Assembly: GCA_937893415.1 (NCBI GenBank)
Contig: CALBWZ010000247.1
Location: forward strand, 1 to 9,841
Source of the DNA: an uncultured Comamonadaceae bacterium
GTDB lineage: Bacteria > Pseudomonadota > Gammaproteobacteria > Burkholderiales > Burkholderiaceae_C
Length of the DNA stretch: 9,841 bases
Reading direction: 5' to 3'
Shown: positions 7,566 through 9,841 of the stretch, piece by piece
How the letters are laid out: the number at the start of each line of letters is the position of its first letter
How positions within the stretch are numbered: the stretch's first letter is position 1
Notes under the pieces: generated by a model
Told to the model about the DNA's origin: nothing
Seen by the model: only the letters and a program-made list of their open reading frames with translations
Databases searched by the model: none
Position numbers and translations under genes: made by a program

Positions 7566-7638
7566 GCACGACACCACCGCTTTATACGTCGGCTTCCATG
7601 TAGCCAGTCACGGCTTGGTTAAAATGGTTTGCGCGCCA

Positions 7639-7665
7639 TTGCGTGCCAAGTCCCTTATTTATATT
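7639..7665 (+). promoter_or_regulatory. Weak candidate argH promoter (TTGCGT, 15-base spacer, TATATT)
   Basis: TTGCGT at 7639-7644 and TATATT at 7660-7665 lie in the 116-base gap between the dioxygenase gene and argH. The spacer is shorter than the preferred 17 bases and the predicted leader would be only about 10 bases, so this is a low-confidence reading. The gap contains no clear terminator. Confidence 0.18.
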
Positions 7666-7681
7666 CAACTGCACGCCATCC

Positions 7682-9118
7682 ATGTCATCCAACCAACTCG
7701 ACACCAAAGCCCAAGCCTGGTCGGCTCTTTTTTCTGAGCCTATGAGCGAGTTGGTCAAGCGCTATACCGCCAGCGTATTTTTTGACAAACGCTTGGCCAA
7801 TGTAGACATTCGTGGTTCATTGGCCCACGCCCACATGCTGCAAGCCCAACACATCATCAGCGCCGATGACCTCGCCTCTATCAACAGCGGTTTGGCGCAG
7901 ATACAAACAGAAATTGATGCGGGAGAGTTCAACTGGCAACTGGATCTTGAGGACGTGCACCTCAATATCGAAGCGCGCCTGACCCAACTGGTGGGCGACG
8001 CAGGCAAACGCTTGCACACTGGGCGCAGCCGCAATGACCAAGTGGCCACAGACATTCGCCTGTGGCTGCGGGGCGAAATTGACCAACTCAGCGAGTTGTT
8101 GGCTGAGTTACAGCGCTCATTGCTGTCTGTTGCCAAGCGCCATGTTGACGTGATAATGCCAGGTTTCACACATTTACAAGTGGCGCAACCGGTCAGTTTT
8201 GGTCACCACATGTTGGCCTATGTTGAAATGTTCTCGCGCGACGCGCAGCGCTTGGCCGATGTGCGCAAACGCGTCAATGTATTGCCCTTGGGCGCAGCCG
8301 CGCTGGCTGGTACAAGCTACCCCCTCAACCGCGACATGGTGGCCGATTTGTTGGGCATGGAAGGGGTGTGCCAAAACAGCCTCGATGCCGTCAGCGACCG
8401 CGACTTTGCCATCGAGTTCACGGCTGCGGCTGCCATCATCATGGTGCATACCAGCCGCTTGAGCGAAGAACTGATTGTTTGGATGAGCCAAAATTTTGGC
8501 TTTGTGCGCATTGCAGATCGCTTCACCACCGGTAGCTCCATCATGCCGCAGAAGAAAAACCCTGACGTGCCAGAACTGGCGCGCGGCAAGACAGGCCGCG
8601 TGGTGGGCCATTTGATGGGTCTCATCACCCTCATGAAAGGCCAGCCCTTGGCCTACAACAAAGACAACCAAGAGGACAAAGAGCCCCTGTTTGACACAGT
8701 AGACACCGTACGCGACACCTTGCGCATATTCGCTGAAATGATGGGTGGCCAACTCAACCCTGCCACGGGCCAGCGCGAAGGCGGTATCACTGTCAACGCC
8801 CAAGCCATGGAGCAAGCTGCACTGCGCGGCTATGCCACCGCCACAGACTTGGCCGACTACTTGGTCAATAAAGGCTTGCCCTTCAGGGACGCCCACGAAG
8901 TGGTGGCGCACGCCGTTAAAACGGCCATTGCCCAAGACATCGATTTGAGCGAGCTGAGCTTAAGCGCCCTACAAGCCTTCGACGCGCGCATTGAGGCCGA
9001 TGTATTTGAGTGTTTAAGCTTGCGAGGCTCTTTGAATGCCCGCCAAACCACTGGCGGCACAGCGCCTAGCCAAGTGCTGCTGCAAATTGCCAGACATGAG
9101 AAGCGCTTAGATGGCTAA
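7682..9118 (+). CDS. argH: Argininosuccinate lyase
   Basis: ArgH splits argininosuccinate into arginine and fumarate, the last step of arginine synthesis, as a cytoplasmic homotetramer. With the ATG at 7682 the protein has 478 residues, and its N-terminus ([20 protein letters not shown]) fits betaproteobacterial ArgH. The frame extends to GTG 7643, but those 13 residues look non-conserved. Signatures of the fumarase/aspartase superfamily are all present: [13 protein letters not shown] (112-124), [14 protein letters not shown] (163-176) with the catalytic His, [10 protein letters not shown] (233-242), and the signature loop [12 protein letters not shown] (284-295) with the catalytic Ser. The C-terminal domain ends in [15 protein letters not shown]. 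No Shine-Dalgarno is visible before the ATG. No other arg genes are adjacent. A hairpin terminator follows 26 bases after the stop. Confidence 0.97.
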   Translation: MSSNQLDTKAQAWSALFSEPMSELVKRYTASVFFDKRLANVDIRGSLAHAHMLQAQHIISADDLASINSGLAQIQTEIDAGEFNWQLDLEDVHLNIEARLTQLVGDAGKRLHTGRSRNDQVATDIRLWLRGEIDQLSELLAELQRSLLSVAKRHVDVIMPGFTHLQVAQPVSFGHHMLAYVEMFSRDAQRLADVRKRVNVLPLGAAALAGTSYPLNRDMVADLLGMEGVCQNSLDAVSDRDFAIEFTAAAAIIMVHTSRLSEELIVWMSQNFGFVRIADRFTTGSSIMPQKKNPDVPELARGKTGRVVGHLMGLITLMKGQPLAYNKDNQEDKEPLFDTVDTVRDTLRIFAEMMGGQLNPATGQREGGITVNAQAMEQAALRGYATATDLADYLVNKGLPFRDAHEVVAHAVKTAIAQDIDLSELSLSALQAFDARIEADVFECLSLRGSLNARQTTGGTAPSQVLLQIARHEKRLDG

Positions 9119-9144
9119 CTAGGTTTGTAAACATCAAAAATTTC

Positions 9145-9183
9145 AAAAGCTCCTAAGTTTTTTTCAAAACCCAGGGGCTTTTT
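9145..9183 (+). terminator. Rho-independent terminator after argH
   Basis: AAAAGCTCCT (9145-9154) pairs with AGGGGCTTTT (9173-9182) in a 10-pair stem with one G-U wobble, followed by T at 9183. Inside the 18-base loop, GTTTT (9157-9161) can pair with AAAAC (9166-9170), lengthening the hairpin across a small internal loop. The A-rich 5' arm makes it potentially usable in both directions, although only plus-strand genes flank it. It separates argH from lldD. Confidence 0.75.
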
Positions 9184-9244
9184 GCATGGCGACGCTGCGC
9201 TAACATGCTTATAAAACCAACAACAACCAAGTTAGGAGACTGAA
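9184..9244 (+). promoter_or_regulatory. lldD leader: possible -10 (TATAAA) and ribosome binding site
   Basis: After the terminator, TATAAA at 9210-9215 resembles a -10 element, but I find no matching -35. Transcription from it would give a leader of about 20 bases. AGGAG at 9234-9238, 6 bases before the ATG at 9245, is a strong ribosome binding site. The leader is too short to hold a riboswitch. Confidence 0.35.
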
Positions 9245-9841
9245 ATGCCCGTCATTACCAACGTTGAGGATCTGCGCCAATTGGCACAAGCGCGCGTACC
9301 GCGCATGTTTTACGACTATGCAGACTCTGGCAGCTGGACTGAATCCACCTACCGCGCCAACACCGACGACTTCGCCCGTATCAAGCTGCGCCAACGCGTG
9401 GCGGTGAACATGTCCAACCGCAGCACCGCCACCACCATGGTCGGCGAACATGTTGCTATGCCTGTAGCCATCGCACCCACAGGCCTGACTGGCATGCAAC
9501 ACGCTGATGGTGAAATACTTGCTGCCAAGGCAGCCAAGGCATTTGGCGTGCCGTTTACCTTGTCGACCATGAGTATTTGCTCTATTGAGGATGTGGCCAA
9601 AGCCACAGACAACCACCCGTTTTGGTTTCAGTTGTACGTGATGCGTGACCGCGATTTTATTGAACGCCTAATTGACCGCGCCAAAGCTGCCAACTGCTCG
9701 GCACTGGTGCTCACCCTAGATTTACAGATTTTGGGACAACGCCACAAGGACGTGAAAAACGGCCTCTCTGCGCCACCCAAACTCACCATCGCCAACATGA
9801 TCAACATGGCCAGCAAACCGCGCTGGTGTTTGGGTATGGCC
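9245..9841 (+). CDS. lldD: FMN-dependent L-lactate dehydrogenase / alpha-hydroxy-acid dehydrogenase, N-terminal part
   Basis: The frame is open to the window edge, giving 199 residues, about half of the usual 380-390. The family oxidises L-lactate or related 2-hydroxy acids, normally passing electrons to the respiratory chain at the inner membrane. Residues matching spinach glycolate oxidase are visible: Tyr25 in YDYADSG (GOX Tyr24), the FMN-binding APTG (77-80), the STMS stretch (107-110), Gln129 and Tyr131 in FQLYV (GOX Gln127, Tyr129), Thr157 in LTLD and Arg166 in GQRHKD (GOX Thr155, Arg164). The LDLQILGQRHKDVKNGLSAPPK stretch, read in two halves (LDLQILGQRHKD and VKNGLSAPPK), is characteristic of betaproteobacterial LldD. 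The catalytic His lies beyond the edge, so the exact substrate is inferred. The gene has its own ribosome binding site and follows a terminator, so it is a separate transcription unit. Confidence 0.9.
   Translation, partial: MPVITNVEDLRQLAQARVPRMFYDYADSGSWTESTYRANTDDFARIKLRQRVAVNMSNRSTATTMVGEHVAMPVAIAPTGLTGMQHADGEILAAKAAKAFGVPFTLSTMSICSIEDVAKATDNHPFWFQLYVMRDRDFIERLIDRAKAANCSALVLTLDLQILGQRHKDVKNGLSAPPKLTIANMINMASKPRWCLGMA

Noticed and set aside
7575..7625. Possible hairpin after the dioxygenase stop (GGCT...AGCC)
   Set aside because: The stem is only four pairs and no T-run follows, so it does not qualify as a terminator.
8174..8935. Minus-strand open frame of 253 codons inside argH
   Set aside because: It is antisense to fully conserved ArgH motifs; its His/Gly/Val-rich translation is a codon-bias shadow and no family is recognisable.
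1..9841. Search for CRISPR arrays, tRNA or rRNA genes, insertion sequences, attachment sites, toxin-antitoxin or phage-defence genes
   Set aside because: No spaced identical repeats, RNA-gene signatures, transposase motifs or terminal inverted repeats were seen; nearly all sequence is accounted for by housekeeping or metabolic genes.

Overview
The window looks like ordinary chromosomal DNA from a betaproteobacterium, most likely Burkholderiales of the Comamonadaceae type. This rests on protein sequence style (ArgH with a start of the form [20 protein letters not shown], Ppc with [17 protein letters not shown], a lactate dehydrogenase with LDLQILGQRHKD), on a moderately GC-rich composition judged by eye, and on the hemC-hemD-hemX cluster running divergently from ppc. 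The genus cannot be fixed from the sequence alone.

Layout: positions 1-2548 hold a minus-strand heme operon read hemC -> hemD -> hemX. HemC and HemD make and cyclise hydroxymethylbilane to uroporphyrinogen III. HemX, a membrane protein, is cut off by the window edge. A very compact divergent region (about 2504-2621) separates it from the plus-strand genes: ppc (phosphoenolpyruvate carboxylase), a quinone-oxidoreductase-like dehydrogenase that starts on TTG, a TauD/TfdA-type Fe(II)/2-oxoglutarate dioxygenase, argH (argininosuccinate lyase) and the first 199 codons of an lldD-type FMN-dependent L-lactate dehydrogenase. A hairpin terminator lies between argH and lldD. The other gaps are all shorter than 200 bases.

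The genes are mainly central metabolism: tetrapyrrole synthesis, anaplerotic oxaloacetate supply, arginine synthesis and lactate oxidation. The dehydrogenase and the dioxygenase sit between ppc and argH as apparently accessory catabolic or detoxification genes. No mobile element, CRISPR array, RNA gene or defence system was found, and I see no undescribed multi-gene system.

The points most worth a second look are: an in-frame TAA in the dehydrogenase just before a 14-codon tail that still reads like the family's C-terminus; a 10-A tract at the ppc start that puts two nearby ATG codons one base out of frame; and a set of short palindromes and direct repeats upstream of the dioxygenase gene.
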